DNA of 64,000 nt, from positions 1,719,192 to 1,783,191 of the forward strand of contig JAEPOK010000001.1 in NCBI GenBank assembly GCA_017642935.1, given 5' to 3'. Under the pieces are notes generated by a model, which did no database searches, was not told where the DNA came from, and saw only the letters and a program-made list of their open reading frames with translations. How positions within the stretch are numbered: the stretch's first letter is position 1; each line of letters opens with the position of its first letter. Origin of the DNA: Hyphomicrobiales bacterium (GTDB lineage: Bacteria; Pseudomonadota; Alphaproteobacteria; Rhizobiales; MH13). This document shows positions 51,625 to 59,624 of this stretch, piece by piece. A program made the position numbers and the translations under genes.

Positions 51625-53075
51625 TCAATCCTTCCTTTTCATCCCTTGTTCGTGAGCAAAATCTCATCAACGGCGCATGGGTCGATGCCGACAACGGTCA
51701 GACCATCAATGTGACCGATCCAGCAATGGGCCAAACAATTGCGACCGTTCCGAACTCTGGCCAGACTGAGACGCAGCGCGCCATTGATGCCGCGCACGAC
51801 GCCTTTCCAGCCTATGCAGGACTGACACTTGGCGAGCGTGTGGCGCTGATGCGTAAGCTGCACGATGCGATCCAAGACAATTTGGAAGGCATGGCGCAGA
51901 TGTTGACCGCCGAGCAGGGAAAACCATTGTCCGAGTCGCGCGCTGAAGTGGGTTCATCCGCCGCCTATGTGCTGTGGTTTGCTGAAGAGGCGCGCCGTAC
52001 CAATGGCGCGATCATCCCCTCGCCCATCGCCGGTCGCAAACTGATGACCACCCGGCATCCGGTTGGCGTGGTGGCGGCGATCACACCCTGGAACTTCCCT
52101 TCCTCTATGCTCGCCCGCAAGCTTGGTCCGGCTTTGGCGGCTGGCTGCACGGTTGTGGTGAAACCGGCGAGCGCCACGCCACTCTCCGGTTTGGTGTGGG
52201 GGCATCTGGCAGAACAAGTCGGCTTTCCAAAAGGCGTGGTGAACGTTCTCACAGGCAGTGCACGCGCGATTGGTGGCGAGATCACGTCCAACCCCAAAGT
52301 GCGCAAGATCACCTTCACTGGCTCGACAGAAATCGGCAAACAGTTGCTCGCTGAAGCATCAAGTACGGTGAAGCGCATGTCGATGGAACTGGGCGGCAAT
52401 GCGCCTTTCATCGTGTTCAATGATGCCGATCTGGACAAAGCCGTGGATGGCGCGCTCATCGCGAAATTCCGCAATGCCGGTCAGACCTGCATCTGCACCA
52501 ACCGGTTGTTTGTGCAAGCCGGCATCTATGATCGGTTCGTCGAAGCTTTTGCCCAGCGCGTGTCCGCGATGAAAGTGGCGCCGGGTGCTGAAGACGGGTC
52601 TGAGCAAGGGCCGCTGGTCGATGGTGCAGCCCTGTCAAAAATCGAAGAGCTGGTCGCCGACGCCTTGTCGAAAGGTGGCGACTTGGTCACCGGTGGTGGT
52701 CGCCATGATCGCGGCGGTTTGTTCTACCAGCCCACGGTCATCGGCAATGCAACGCCAAGCATGCGCGTGACGACTGAGGAGATTTTTGGGCCGATCGCGC
52801 CAGTCTACCGCTTTAACGACGAAGAAGAGGCTATCAGCGCCGCCAATGACACCGATTACGGCTTGGCATCCTACGCCTACACCCAAGACCTAGCACGCGC
52901 GTTCCGCCTGCAAGACAAGCTTGAATACGGGCTAATCGGCATTAACGAAGTGCTGATTGTCGCCCCGGAAATACCGTTTGGCGGCCTCAAAGAATCCGGC
53001 CTGGGCAAGGAAGGGTCCTGGCAGGGGATCGATGACTATCTGGAGACTAAATACACCTGCATCGGTGGGCTTTAG
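51621..53075 (+). CDS. Aldehyde dehydrogenase (succinate-semialdehyde dehydrogenase-like)
   Basis: The 484-residue enzyme has catalytic Cys290 (GQTCICTNR), general base Glu256 (MELGG) and the NAD motif FTGSTEIGK. Length and the ending [22 protein letters not shown] place it in the GabD group. It follows the aminotransferase, a standard pair. It would also fit as 2-oxoglutarate semialdehyde dehydrogenase in a hydroxyproline-like route. Its 3' end overlaps the convergent TRAP permease gene by four bases. Confidence 0.91.
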   Translation: MINPSFSSLVREQNLINGAWVDADNGQTINVTDPAMGQTIATVPNSGQTETQRAIDAAHDAFPAYAGLTLGERVALMRKLHDAIQDNLEGMAQMLTAEQGKPLSESRAEVGSSAAYVLWFAEEARRTNGAIIPSPIAGRKLMTTRHPVGVVAAITPWNFPSSMLARKLGPALAAGCTVVVKPASATPLSGLVWGHLAEQVGFPKGVVNVLTGSARAIGGEITSNPKVRKITFTGSTEIGKQLLAEASSTVKRMSMELGGNAPFIVFNDADLDKAVDGALIAKFRNAGQTCICTNRLFVQAGIYDRFVEAFAQRVSAMKVAPGAEDGSEQGPLVDGAALSKIEELVADALSKGGDLVTGGGRHDRGGLFYQPTVIGNATPSMRVTTEEIFGPIAPVYRFNDEEEAISAANDTDYGLASYAYTQDLARAFRLQDKLEYGLIGINEVLIVAPEIPFGGLKESGLGKEGSWQGIDDYLETKYTCIGGL

Positions 53076-54391
53076 CTTGCTCTAGCTAGCGATGGCAGCC
53101 AGAGCGCTAGGCTAGGAAACGCGATCAGCAACCCAACCAAAAGCAGCGAGCACGCAATGAACGGGATCGCTGCGGTATAGATGTCGCGCATGGTCGTATC
53201 GGGCGGCGCGACGCCCTTCATCACAAAAAGCAAAAGCCCGAAGGGCGGTGTGGTGAAGCTGATCTCCAGCGCCAGCAGCATGATGAGCGCGAACCAGACC
53301 GGCTCAAACCCGAGACTGATGGCCAGTGGGAAGAAGATCGGCACGGTCAGGAGCATGATGGAAATCTGCTCCATGAACATGCCCAAGACCAGCAGCACAC
53401 CGAACATAACGAGCAGCATCACCAGAGGATCAAGGTCGAACCCGGTCGCCCAGCCAATCAACCCGCGCGAGGCGCCCGAAAAGGCCAAGATCTGTGAGAA
53501 CGTCGCCGAGCCAAACACGATCAAATAGGCCATCAGGGTGACCCGCAGCGCGCCATGGACCGATTTTTTCATTGCTTCCCAGGAGAAGCATCGGAACACC
53601 ACTGACAACAGGATCGCGCCCAGAGCACCAAAGGCTGCCGCTTCGGAGGGCGTGGCAAAGCCCACGATCATCATGATGACAATGACCACCATCAAGCCGA
53701 CCATTGGCACCACATCGGTCATGACCAAAGCGAGTTTGGCACCGACGGATAGTTTGGGCACCTCGTAGGCCGGGGCAGCACCTGGGTCTAGGCGGGTCAT
53801 CACAAAGATGGCGACGATGTAGAGGCCAGCCAGGATCAAGCCGGGCACAACACCTGCGATCAATAGCGCACCAACATCTATCTGTGCGAGCGTGGCGAGC
53901 AGCACTGCCAAAGCCGACGGCGGAATGATGATGGCCAAACCACCGGTGCCAAGGATCGGACCGATGGACATTTTCTTCTTGTAACCACGCGCCGCCATCT
54001 CCGGCACCATCAGCGATCCAAGCAAAGCCGTGGACCCCATGGAGGAACCGGAAAGGGTGGAGAAACCGGTACCACCCAGGACCGTCACATAGGAAAGCCG
54101 CCCAGGCAGTTTCCCAAGCAATTGGTCGATGGCGTTGAACATGCGCTTGCCAAGGCCGGTGTGAAAAAACACCTCGCCCATCAGCAGGAACAGCGGGATC
54201 GGCATCAGCGCGAATTTCGTTAGCGCGCCGAGGCCATTGTTGAGCAGCAGCGCGACGCCGCGCTCGCCGCCCATAAAAATCCAGGCGCCGATGATATTGG
54301 CCGCCAGAAAGGCCAGCGCAATCGGCATACCCATTGCCATGAGCGCGATGATCGCGCCGAGCAGCAAGGCCAGCGCCTCATACCACTCCAT
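53072..54391 (-). CDS. dctM: TRAP transporter large permease DctM
   Basis: The 439-residue protein has about twelve hydrophobic segments and the DctM landmarks GSSMGSTALLGSLMVPEMAARGY and IIPPSALAVLLA. It is the ion-driven transport subunit for an organic acid. It is the last gene of dctPQM, downstream of the LeuCD-like genes. A 26-base gap separates it from dctQ. The substrate probably relates to the LeuCD/HyuAB set, such as a dicarboxylate or cyclic imide product. Confidence 0.92.
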   Translation of the reverse strand: MEWYEALALLLGAIIALMAMGMPIALAFLAANIIGAWIFMGGERGVALLLNNGLGALTKFALMPIPLFLLMGEVFFHTGLGKRMFNAIDQLLGKLPGRLSYVTVLGGTGFSTLSGSSMGSTALLGSLMVPEMAARGYKKKMSIGPILGTGGLAIIIPPSALAVLLATLAQIDVGALLIAGVVPGLILAGLYIVAIFVMTRLDPGAAPAYEVPKLSVGAKLALVMTDVVPMVGLMVVIVIMMIVGFATPSEAAAFGALGAILLSVVFRCFSWEAMKKSVHGALRVTLMAYLIVFGSATFSQILAFSGASRGLIGWATGFDLDPLVMLLVMFGVLLVLGMFMEQISIMLLTVPIFFPLAISLGFEPVWFALIMLLALEISFTTPPFGLLLFVMKGVAPPDTTMRDIYTAAIPFIACSLLLVGLLIAFPSLALWLPSLARAS

Positions 54392-54417
54392 GACGAAACC
54401 CCTTCTGACCGCTGGGG

Positions 54418-54924
54418 TTATTCATGGATACCAGCCTCGCCGGAATGCAGCAGATCGCGCCCGAACGTGAAGCGCGAAAACTCAATGGCCATCAAACCGA
54501 AGGAGATTGGAAACGCGATGGTGAGCAGCCAACGCGGGTAGAAGTAGGCGCGCACATCAAAATCGTTACGCTCCAAATTGGTCGCCACCAGATCGATGCC
54601 CTTCCAGGTGAGGATAAGGCAAACGACAACACAGGAAGCGGCTACTGCACGGCTCAACAGGCGACGTAGCCGAGGTGGCAGAACAGCGGTGACGAGCTCG
54701 ATGTGCACATGACCCTTTTTGCGCACCAGCCAGGGTGCGCCGAGCATCGTCATGTAGAGAATGGCATACTCGGCCGATGTAAAAAGCCAGGCGAACGGCT
54801 GAATCCCGGCATTGCGCATGATCACCGAGGTGATCACCGACACCATCAGCCACAGCAGCATGCCCGCCGCAATCAGCGCCATCGCATCGACCAAGCGATC
54901 ATAGAGGCGGGTGAGAAGGGCCAT
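54418..54924 (-). CDS. dctQ: TRAP transporter small permease DctQ
   Basis: The 168-residue membrane protein has four hydrophobic segments and the DctQ segment LFTSAEYAILYMTMLGAPWLVRKKGHVHIEL. I start at the ATG at 54924; a TTG at 54936 would add four residues. It lies between dctP and dctM in the usual order. It does not closely resemble the DctQ at 529-1071. Confidence 0.88.
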   Translation of the reverse strand: MALLTRLYDRLVDAMALIAAGMLLWLMVSVITSVIMRNAGIQPFAWLFTSAEYAILYMTMLGAPWLVRKKGHVHIELVTAVLPPRLRRLLSRAVAASCVVVCLILTWKGIDLVATNLERNDFDVRAYFYPRWLLTIAFPISFGLMAIEFSRFTFGRDLLHSGEAGIHE

Positions 54925-54994
54925 GGGCGCACTCAAACTGGAAACAGAAAAGGCGCGGCGCTTTGGATGAGCACCGCGCCCGTCTTTGAGGACG

Positions 54995-56005
54995 TTAGTC
55001 CATCGATGGGTCGTAGAACAGCTCGATCAGTCGATCATAATTGCCTGCACCCTGTGGGCTTTCTTCCATCAAGGTTCGCATCCGATTCCAGGTGGTGGAG
55101 CGGGCTGCTTCCAGATAGGCCGCGCGGGCTTCGCCTTCCAGCGAGAACACTTGCATGCCGCCTTCTTCAAGCGCAGCAAAGTCTTCGTCGCGCTTGGCAC
55201 GCAAGGCTTCAACGCTCATACGTTCATGCTCGATAGCAACCTCTTGCACCAAGGCACGAGACTCTTCAGACAGATTGTTCCAAGCCTCCAGATTGACGAT
55301 CACGCCAAGATCGGTGGAGAAGAAGTTTGGCTCGATACGCCAGTTCAAAAACTCGTTCCAGCGCAGGTCGATTAAGCCAATCTGCGTCCAACCGGTGGCA
55401 TCCACAGTGCCCCGCTCAAGTGCCGAATAGACATCGCCGGTGGGCAGATCGATCACCTGGGCTTCCAGATAGTCGGTGAAGAAGGCGTTGTAGACAGCGT
55501 TGCCACGCAGGCGGATGTCATCGATCACCAGATTGCCGCCTTCATCCACACTCGGCTCGTTGACCGACCAGAGATTGTAGGTGACGCCAGAGTCAAACCA
55601 ACCGAGATAGTAGAGGCCCATCTTCTCCTGATGGATTTCGTTGATCAGATCGATGCCGCCATTTTCACGCGTTTCGATGGCTGTCAGGTTGGAGGCAACG
55701 AGGGCGTCCTTCTCTGGCAACGCGCCGCCATAGAACGAGCCCGGCGTGTAGACCATATCAACCACGCCATCGCGCACGGCGTCGGGCTGCTGGAACATGC
55801 CGATGGCTTCCGGGCCACCAAGCACCTCGATCTGAACCACGCCTTCGCCACGCTCATTGACCATGTCAACGAACGACAGGAAGCTTTGCGTGTAAATCAG
55901 CGTTTCGGGAAACGCGTGAACCGCGGTGATGGTATCTTCAGCCCATGCGGCGCTTGCCAACATTGTGGATGCAGCCAGGGCGCCTGTGATCAGAGTTTTT
56001 CTCAT
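54995..56005 (-). CDS. dctP: TRAP transporter substrate-binding protein DctP
   Basis: The 336-residue protein has a signal peptide (cleavage after AWA, about residue 22) and the DctP fold. Its ligand arginine region is likely near IDDIRLRGNAVYNAF, where family members bind the carboxylate of the solute. A good ribosome site (GGAGAGGAC) precedes the ATG. A terminator-like hairpin lies just upstream, between it and the LeuD-like gene, so it may have its own promoter or rely on readthrough. Confidence 0.92.
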   Translation of the reverse strand: MRKTLITGALAASTMLASAAWAEDTITAVHAFPETLIYTQSFLSFVDMVNERGEGVVQIEVLGGPEAIGMFQQPDAVRDGVVDMVYTPGSFYGGALPEKDALVASNLTAIETRENGGIDLINEIHQEKMGLYYLGWFDSGVTYNLWSVNEPSVDEGGNLVIDDIRLRGNAVYNAFFTDYLEAQVIDLPTGDVYSALERGTVDATGWTQIGLIDLRWNEFLNWRIEPNFFSTDLGVIVNLEAWNNLSEESRALVQEVAIEHERMSVEALRAKRDEDFAALEEGGMQVFSLEGEARAAYLEAARSTTWNRMRTLMEESPQGAGNYDRLIELFYDPSMD

Positions 56006-56050
56006 AAGTCCTCTCCTTTAGGGTTTCGGCGGCATTCTTTTTGACCGTCC

Positions 56051-56071
56051 GAAAAATGGCGCTCACGCGCC
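56051..56071 (-). terminator. Rho-independent terminator-like hairpin between leuD-like and dctP genes
   Basis: On the minus strand GGCGC-GTGA-GCGCC is followed by ATTTTT, a short GC stem with a T-run. It lies 24 bases after the LeuD-like stop and about 46 bases before the dctP start. The stem is only five pairs, so termination is probably partial. A second small palindrome (CTAGGG-N6-CCCTAG, 56081-56098) overlaps the LeuD-like stop codon. Confidence 0.6.
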
Positions 56072-56094
56072 GGTTGGGTGCTAGGGTCAAGCCC

Positions 56095-56718
56095 CTAGTT
56101 TGGTGGTGAAAATTCTGCGTTTAGATAAGCCCACGGGCGCGTTGCCCGGTCTCTCTGGGAAAAGTCCGCAATGGCATCGGCATGCTTTGCGGTCATGTCG
56201 ATATCGTCCCAGCCTTCAATAAGTTTGGTGCGCCAAACCAGATCCAGCGCGAAGGGAATTGTCAGTTCGCCAAGCGTGATCTGGCAGGTTTCCAAGTCGA
56301 TGCTGAGCGAGCCAACATCATTGCCAAGAGCCTTGAACAGAGCTGTGTTGTCGGCTTCTGTGACCCTTGCAGGCAGCAAGCCGTTGTTGACAGCGTTGCC
56401 GGCGAAAATGTCGCCAAAGCTGGGTGCGATCACCGCCTTGAGGCCGAAATCAACCAAGGCATAGACCGCTGCTTCGCGTGATGACCCACCGCCAAAATTG
56501 CGGCCAGCCACCAGGATAGTGGCTTCTGGGTGTTGGTTCAGGGGATGACCAGCGTAGGCCGTGCCATCGGCGCCAAAGCGCAGATCATGTAGCAAAAATC
56601 GGCCATACCGTTCTGCGCGCGGCGTGGACATGAACCGCGCCGGGATGAGCTGATCGGTGTCGATGCCCTCCATCGGCAACGCCACAGCCGGCCCAGTATG
56701 GTTGCGCCAACCCGCCAT
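56095..56718 (-). CDS. leuD: 3-isopropylmalate dehydratase small subunit-like protein
   Basis: The 207-residue protein is a LeuD-type swivel domain with IDTDQLIPARFM, the loop GRNFGGGSSREAAVYAL and APSFGDIFAGNAVNNGLLP. It joins the large subunit to form a hydro-lyase of the aconitase family. It starts two bases after the LeuC-like stop; the longer open frame overlaps that gene. Context (HutC-type regulator, TRAP importer, HyuAB) argues for a catabolic hydratase such as maleate or dimethylmaleate hydratase rather than leucine synthesis. Confidence 0.85.
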   Translation of the reverse strand: MAGWRNHTGPAVALPMEGIDTDQLIPARFMSTPRAERYGRFLLHDLRFGADGTAYAGHPLNQHPEATILVAGRNFGGGSSREAAVYALVDFGLKAVIAPSFGDIFAGNAVNNGLLPARVTEADNTALFKALGNDVGSLSIDLETCQITLGELTIPFALDLVWRTKLIEGWDDIDMTAKHADAIADFSQRDRATRPWAYLNAEFSPPN

Positions 56719-56720
56719 GC

Positions 56721-58112
56721 TCAGGCTGCTCCGGCCAAGGGGCGGTTTTTGAGCAAAGCACGCGCGTCGGTAAGTTCTCCAGCAACAGCAGCAGCAGCCA
56801 CCATGGCCGGTGACATGAGGTGGGTGCGAGCGCCTGGCCCCTGGCGGCCGCGAAAATTGCGGTTTGTTGTCGAGGCGCAGCGCTTGCCCGGCGCAACGAC
56901 ATCGCCATTCATGGCAACACACATGGAGCAACCGGAGGCCACCCAATCCAGACCCGCATCGATGAAAATACGATCAAGCCCTTCGGCTTCCGCCAGCCTT
57001 TTCACGATCATGGATCCGGGCGAAACGATACCAGGAACTTTTGCCCGATGACCGGCTATCGCGGCGGCGGCGGCGCGCAAATCCTCGATGCGCGCGTTGG
57101 TGCACGAACCGATGAAAACCTGATCGATGGGCAACCCTTTGAGCGCCTGCCCAGCTCTTAACCCCATATAGTCGAGCGCCTCTTGCGGCGCATTCGCTGG
57201 AACGGTGCCAGAGATTGGCACAGCTTGTTCAGGAACGATGCCCCAAGTGACCGTCGGTGCGACGTCTCCGGCATCGATATCGATCTCACGGTCAAAGGTG
57301 GCATCAGCATTGCTTGCTAAGGATTGCCAATCGTCCAATGCCTCATCCCACTGATTGTCAGACGGGGCGAACGGGCGTCCCTTGAGATATGCAAAAGTCG
57401 TAGCGTCGGGCTCGATCATGCCGCACTTGGCACCGCCCTCGATCGAGAGGTTGCACAGCGTCATCCGCGCTTCCATAGACAGCGCGCGAACCGCACTGCC
57501 AGCATATTCGATGGCATGACCGCGCGCACCATCTGAACCAAGTTTGGCAATCCAGTGCAGCGCCATATCCTTGGCGGTGACGCCCTCTGCCAGCGTGCCG
57601 TTGAAGGTGAGCCGCATGGTTTTGGGACGCGTTTGCCACAAGGTTTGTGTTGCCAGAACATGCGCGACTTCGGTTGCGCCAATGCCAAACGCGAAAACTC
57701 CAAACGCGCCGTGTGTGGAGGTGTGACTGTCGCCGCAAACCACCATCAAACCTGGCAGAGTTAGGCCCTGTTCCGGCCCTGCAACATGAACAATGCCCTG
57801 GCGCGGATCGCTGAGACCGAAGTGGCGAATGCTGTGCGTTTTGGCGTTGGATTCTAGCGTCGCGATCATGCGGCGGATATCATCATTGGCGCCACCAGAC
57901 GCGCGCTCACGCGTTGGTACATAGTGGTCGCTGACGGCAATGGTGAGTTCAGGATGGGCAACTTTCAGCCCGCGCTCCGCAAGTTTACCAAAGGCGTGAT
58001 GCGATCCCTCGTGCACCAAATGACGATCCACCCAAAGCAGTGACGCCCCATCGTCGCGGCGAAGAACTTCGTGGGAACTCCACAACCGATCAAAGAGCGT
58101 TTGACCACTCAT
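56721..58112 (-). CDS. leuC: 3-isopropylmalate dehydratase large subunit-like protein
   Basis: The 463-residue protein has the iron-sulfur ligands of the aconitase family: GSCTNARIEDL and the pair in SGCSMC, with the HTST and GATEVAHVLATQTLWQTRP blocks of bacterial LeuC. It would dehydrate or hydrate a 2- or 3-hydroxy dicarboxylic acid using a 4Fe-4S cluster. Its start overlaps the GntR stop as ATGA. Maleate hydratase and dimethylmaleate hydratase have the same domain plan, and genes beside a regulator and TRAP importer suggest such a catabolic job. Confidence 0.87.
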   Translation of the reverse strand: MSGQTLFDRLWSSHEVLRRDDGASLLWVDRHLVHEGSHHAFGKLAERGLKVAHPELTIAVSDHYVPTRERASGGANDDIRRMIATLESNAKTHSIRHFGLSDPRQGIVHVAGPEQGLTLPGLMVVCGDSHTSTHGAFGVFAFGIGATEVAHVLATQTLWQTRPKTMRLTFNGTLAEGVTAKDMALHWIAKLGSDGARGHAIEYAGSAVRALSMEARMTLCNLSIEGGAKCGMIEPDATTFAYLKGRPFAPSDNQWDEALDDWQSLASNADATFDREIDIDAGDVAPTVTWGIVPEQAVPISGTVPANAPQEALDYMGLRAGQALKGLPIDQVFIGSCTNARIEDLRAAAAAIAGHRAKVPGIVSPGSMIVKRLAEAEGLDRIFIDAGLDWVASGCSMCVAMNGDVVAPGKRCASTTNRNFRGRQGPGARTHLMSPAMVAAAAVAGELTDARALLKNRPLAGAA

Positions 58113-58942
58113 GATGTGGCCTGTGCGTTGGTATCGAGGCCGTTTCCAAGCTGGACGATGGGTTCCCAGTGTCGGTTCTCGCCATGGCCAACACGATCCA
58201 GCGACATGGAAAGCTGATACCGGTCGGGGCGATAGGAGGCGGCCAGATACTCAACACCGCGCCCTTGTTCATCGCGTACGATACGTTCCAACGAAAGAAG
58301 GGCTGAGCCGGTCGGCACATCAAGCGCGCGGGCGATATCCGGCGCTGCCAGTGTCGCTGACACCGATTGCTGAGCACTGGCGATCCGCACGCCACCGAGT
58401 TCCAGCAAAGAATAGAGCGGTCGCGTGGCAAGGTCGGCTTCAGAATAGCTGAGCGCTACGTCTTCAGGCACATGCGTTACCAGATGCGAGAACGGTTGAC
58501 CGTCCAACAAGCGAACACGCACTGCGCGCTGCACCCGCGCACCTTCAGCAAGACCAAGCGCACTGGCGATGGCGGCGCTTGCAGGCTGATAGCCAAACTC
58601 CAACAGCCGGGCTTCGGTCTTGGCGCCCATTTCGGCCAGATGCGGAACAAGATTAGCAATGTCTGCCTTGATGGTTTGGCGCGTTGCGCGACCCGAACGC
58701 ACGACGGAGCCGCTTCCGGCGCGTTTTTCGATCAGCCCATCACCTGCCAGAGCCTCCAACGCACGGCGAATGGTGACCCGCGAAACGCCATAGGTATCGG
58801 CCAGCTTGTTCTCACCGCGCAAACTGGCGCCGTCTTCAATCACGCCGCGCGCAATATCGTCCTTAAGCTGGAGATAAACCCTGCGCGCTTTCCCACCTTC
58901 GGGAATGCTGTCTGTCACGTCTGGCGATGGCTGAACGACCAT
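58109..58942 (-). CDS. GntR family regulator, HutC subfamily (UTRA domain)
   Basis: The 277-residue regulator has a winged helix (GENKLADTYGVSRVTIRRALEALAGDGLI) and a UTRA effector domain (about 115-265). UTRA regulators respond to small acids, sugars or urocanate-like ligands. I start at the ATG at 58942 with GGAG eight bases upstream. It is divergent from the tautomerase/HyuBA operon and leads the LeuCD-dctPQM transcript, so it probably controls both sides through the inverted repeat at 59020-59049. Confidence 0.9.
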   Translation of the reverse strand: MVVQPSPDVTDSIPEGGKARRVYLQLKDDIARGVIEDGASLRGENKLADTYGVSRVTIRRALEALAGDGLIEKRAGSGSVVRSGRATRQTIKADIANLVPHLAEMGAKTEARLLEFGYQPASAAIASALGLAEGARVQRAVRVRLLDGQPFSHLVTHVPEDVALSYSEADLATRPLYSLLELGGVRIASAQQSVSATLAAPDIARALDVPTGSALLSLERIVRDEQGRGVEYLAASYRPDRYQLSMSLDRVGHGENRHWEPIVQLGNGLDTNAQATS

Positions 58943-59019
58943 TGACAAAGCTCCGCACTGATTGGTTCAGCCTAACGCCTGTTTTGCGAAATGCAAGATT
59001 TTTGTCCTATGATATTCTC

Positions 59020-59049
59020 AAAACCTGTTTTATATAAGATACAAGTTTT
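59020..59049. promoter_or_regulatory. Inverted repeat in the GntR/tautomerase divergent promoter
   Basis: AAAACCTGT (59020-59028) and ACAAGTTTT (59041-59049) are complementary at eight of nine positions around a 12-base AT-rich spacer. It lies 15 bases before the tautomerase start and about 78 bases from the GntR start. It is the best candidate operator for the HutC-type regulator. Confidence 0.55.
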
Positions 59050-59063
59050 GAGGGGGCGAATGC

Positions 59064-59624
59064 ATGCCATCAATCGCGGTTACGATGATCGAAGGCTATG
59101 ACGACGAGGCCAAAGAACGGCTTTGCACGGTGCTAACGGGTGCTGTTCGCCAAGTGGTGCCAGCCGATCCAGATGCCATCATCATCACCCTGCACGAGGT
59201 GCCAGCTGCCAACTATATGCGCGGTGGCAAGCACCGGCAGCCTGCGCCAGCTTTGCCAGACGCTGCCCAGTTGGTTCGCCAGTTTCTTGGCCACATGGAA
59301 GCGCGCGACCTGGGGTCAGCCAAGGCCATGCTCGCCGACACTTTCACGATGACCTTTCCCGGCGGCGTGAGAATGAACACACTGGAAGAAATGATCGCTT
59401 GGGCCAAGCCACGCTACAGCTTTGTGAGCAAAACCTACGAGCGCTTTGACACCGCACCAGGTGACGAGGGGCCTACTGTCTATTGCTACGGCACGCTTTC
59501 GGGCGAGTGGCTGGACGGCACAGCCCTCGAGGGCATCCGCTTTATCGACCGCTTTGAAACAGCAGGCGGCAAACTGACCCGCCAAGACGTCTGGAACGAT
59601 ATGGGCGAGATGATAAATGGCTGA
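59064..59624 (+). CDS. Tautomerase (4-OT family) fused to an NTF2/SnoaL-like domain
   Basis: The 186-residue protein starts MPSIAV, so proline would be the N-terminal residue after methionine removal, as in 4-oxalocrotonate tautomerases. Residues 1-58 follow the 4-OT pattern, ending HEVPAANYMRGGK. Residues about 65-185 resemble the NTF2/SnoaL cone fold (FLGHMEARDLGSAKAMLADTFTMTFPGG). The arginine equivalent to Arg39 of 4-OT appears to be missing. Its stop overlaps the hyuB start by eight bases. The GAGGGGGCG ribosome site supports this start. Its reaction is not known. Confidence 0.8.
   Translation: MPSIAVTMIEGYDDEAKERLCTVLTGAVRQVVPADPDAIIITLHEVPAANYMRGGKHRQPAPALPDAAQLVRQFLGHMEARDLGSAKAMLADTFTMTFPGGVRMNTLEEMIAWAKPRYSFVSKTYERFDTAPGDEGPTVYCYGTLSGEWLDGTALEGIRFIDRFETAGGKLTRQDVWNDMGEMING

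Noticed and set aside
56095-58112. Leucine biosynthesis leuCD
   Set aside because: No leuA or leuB is nearby; the genes follow a HutC-type regulator and precede a TRAP importer, with a hydantoinase operon opposite. A catabolic hydratase is more likely, though not proven.
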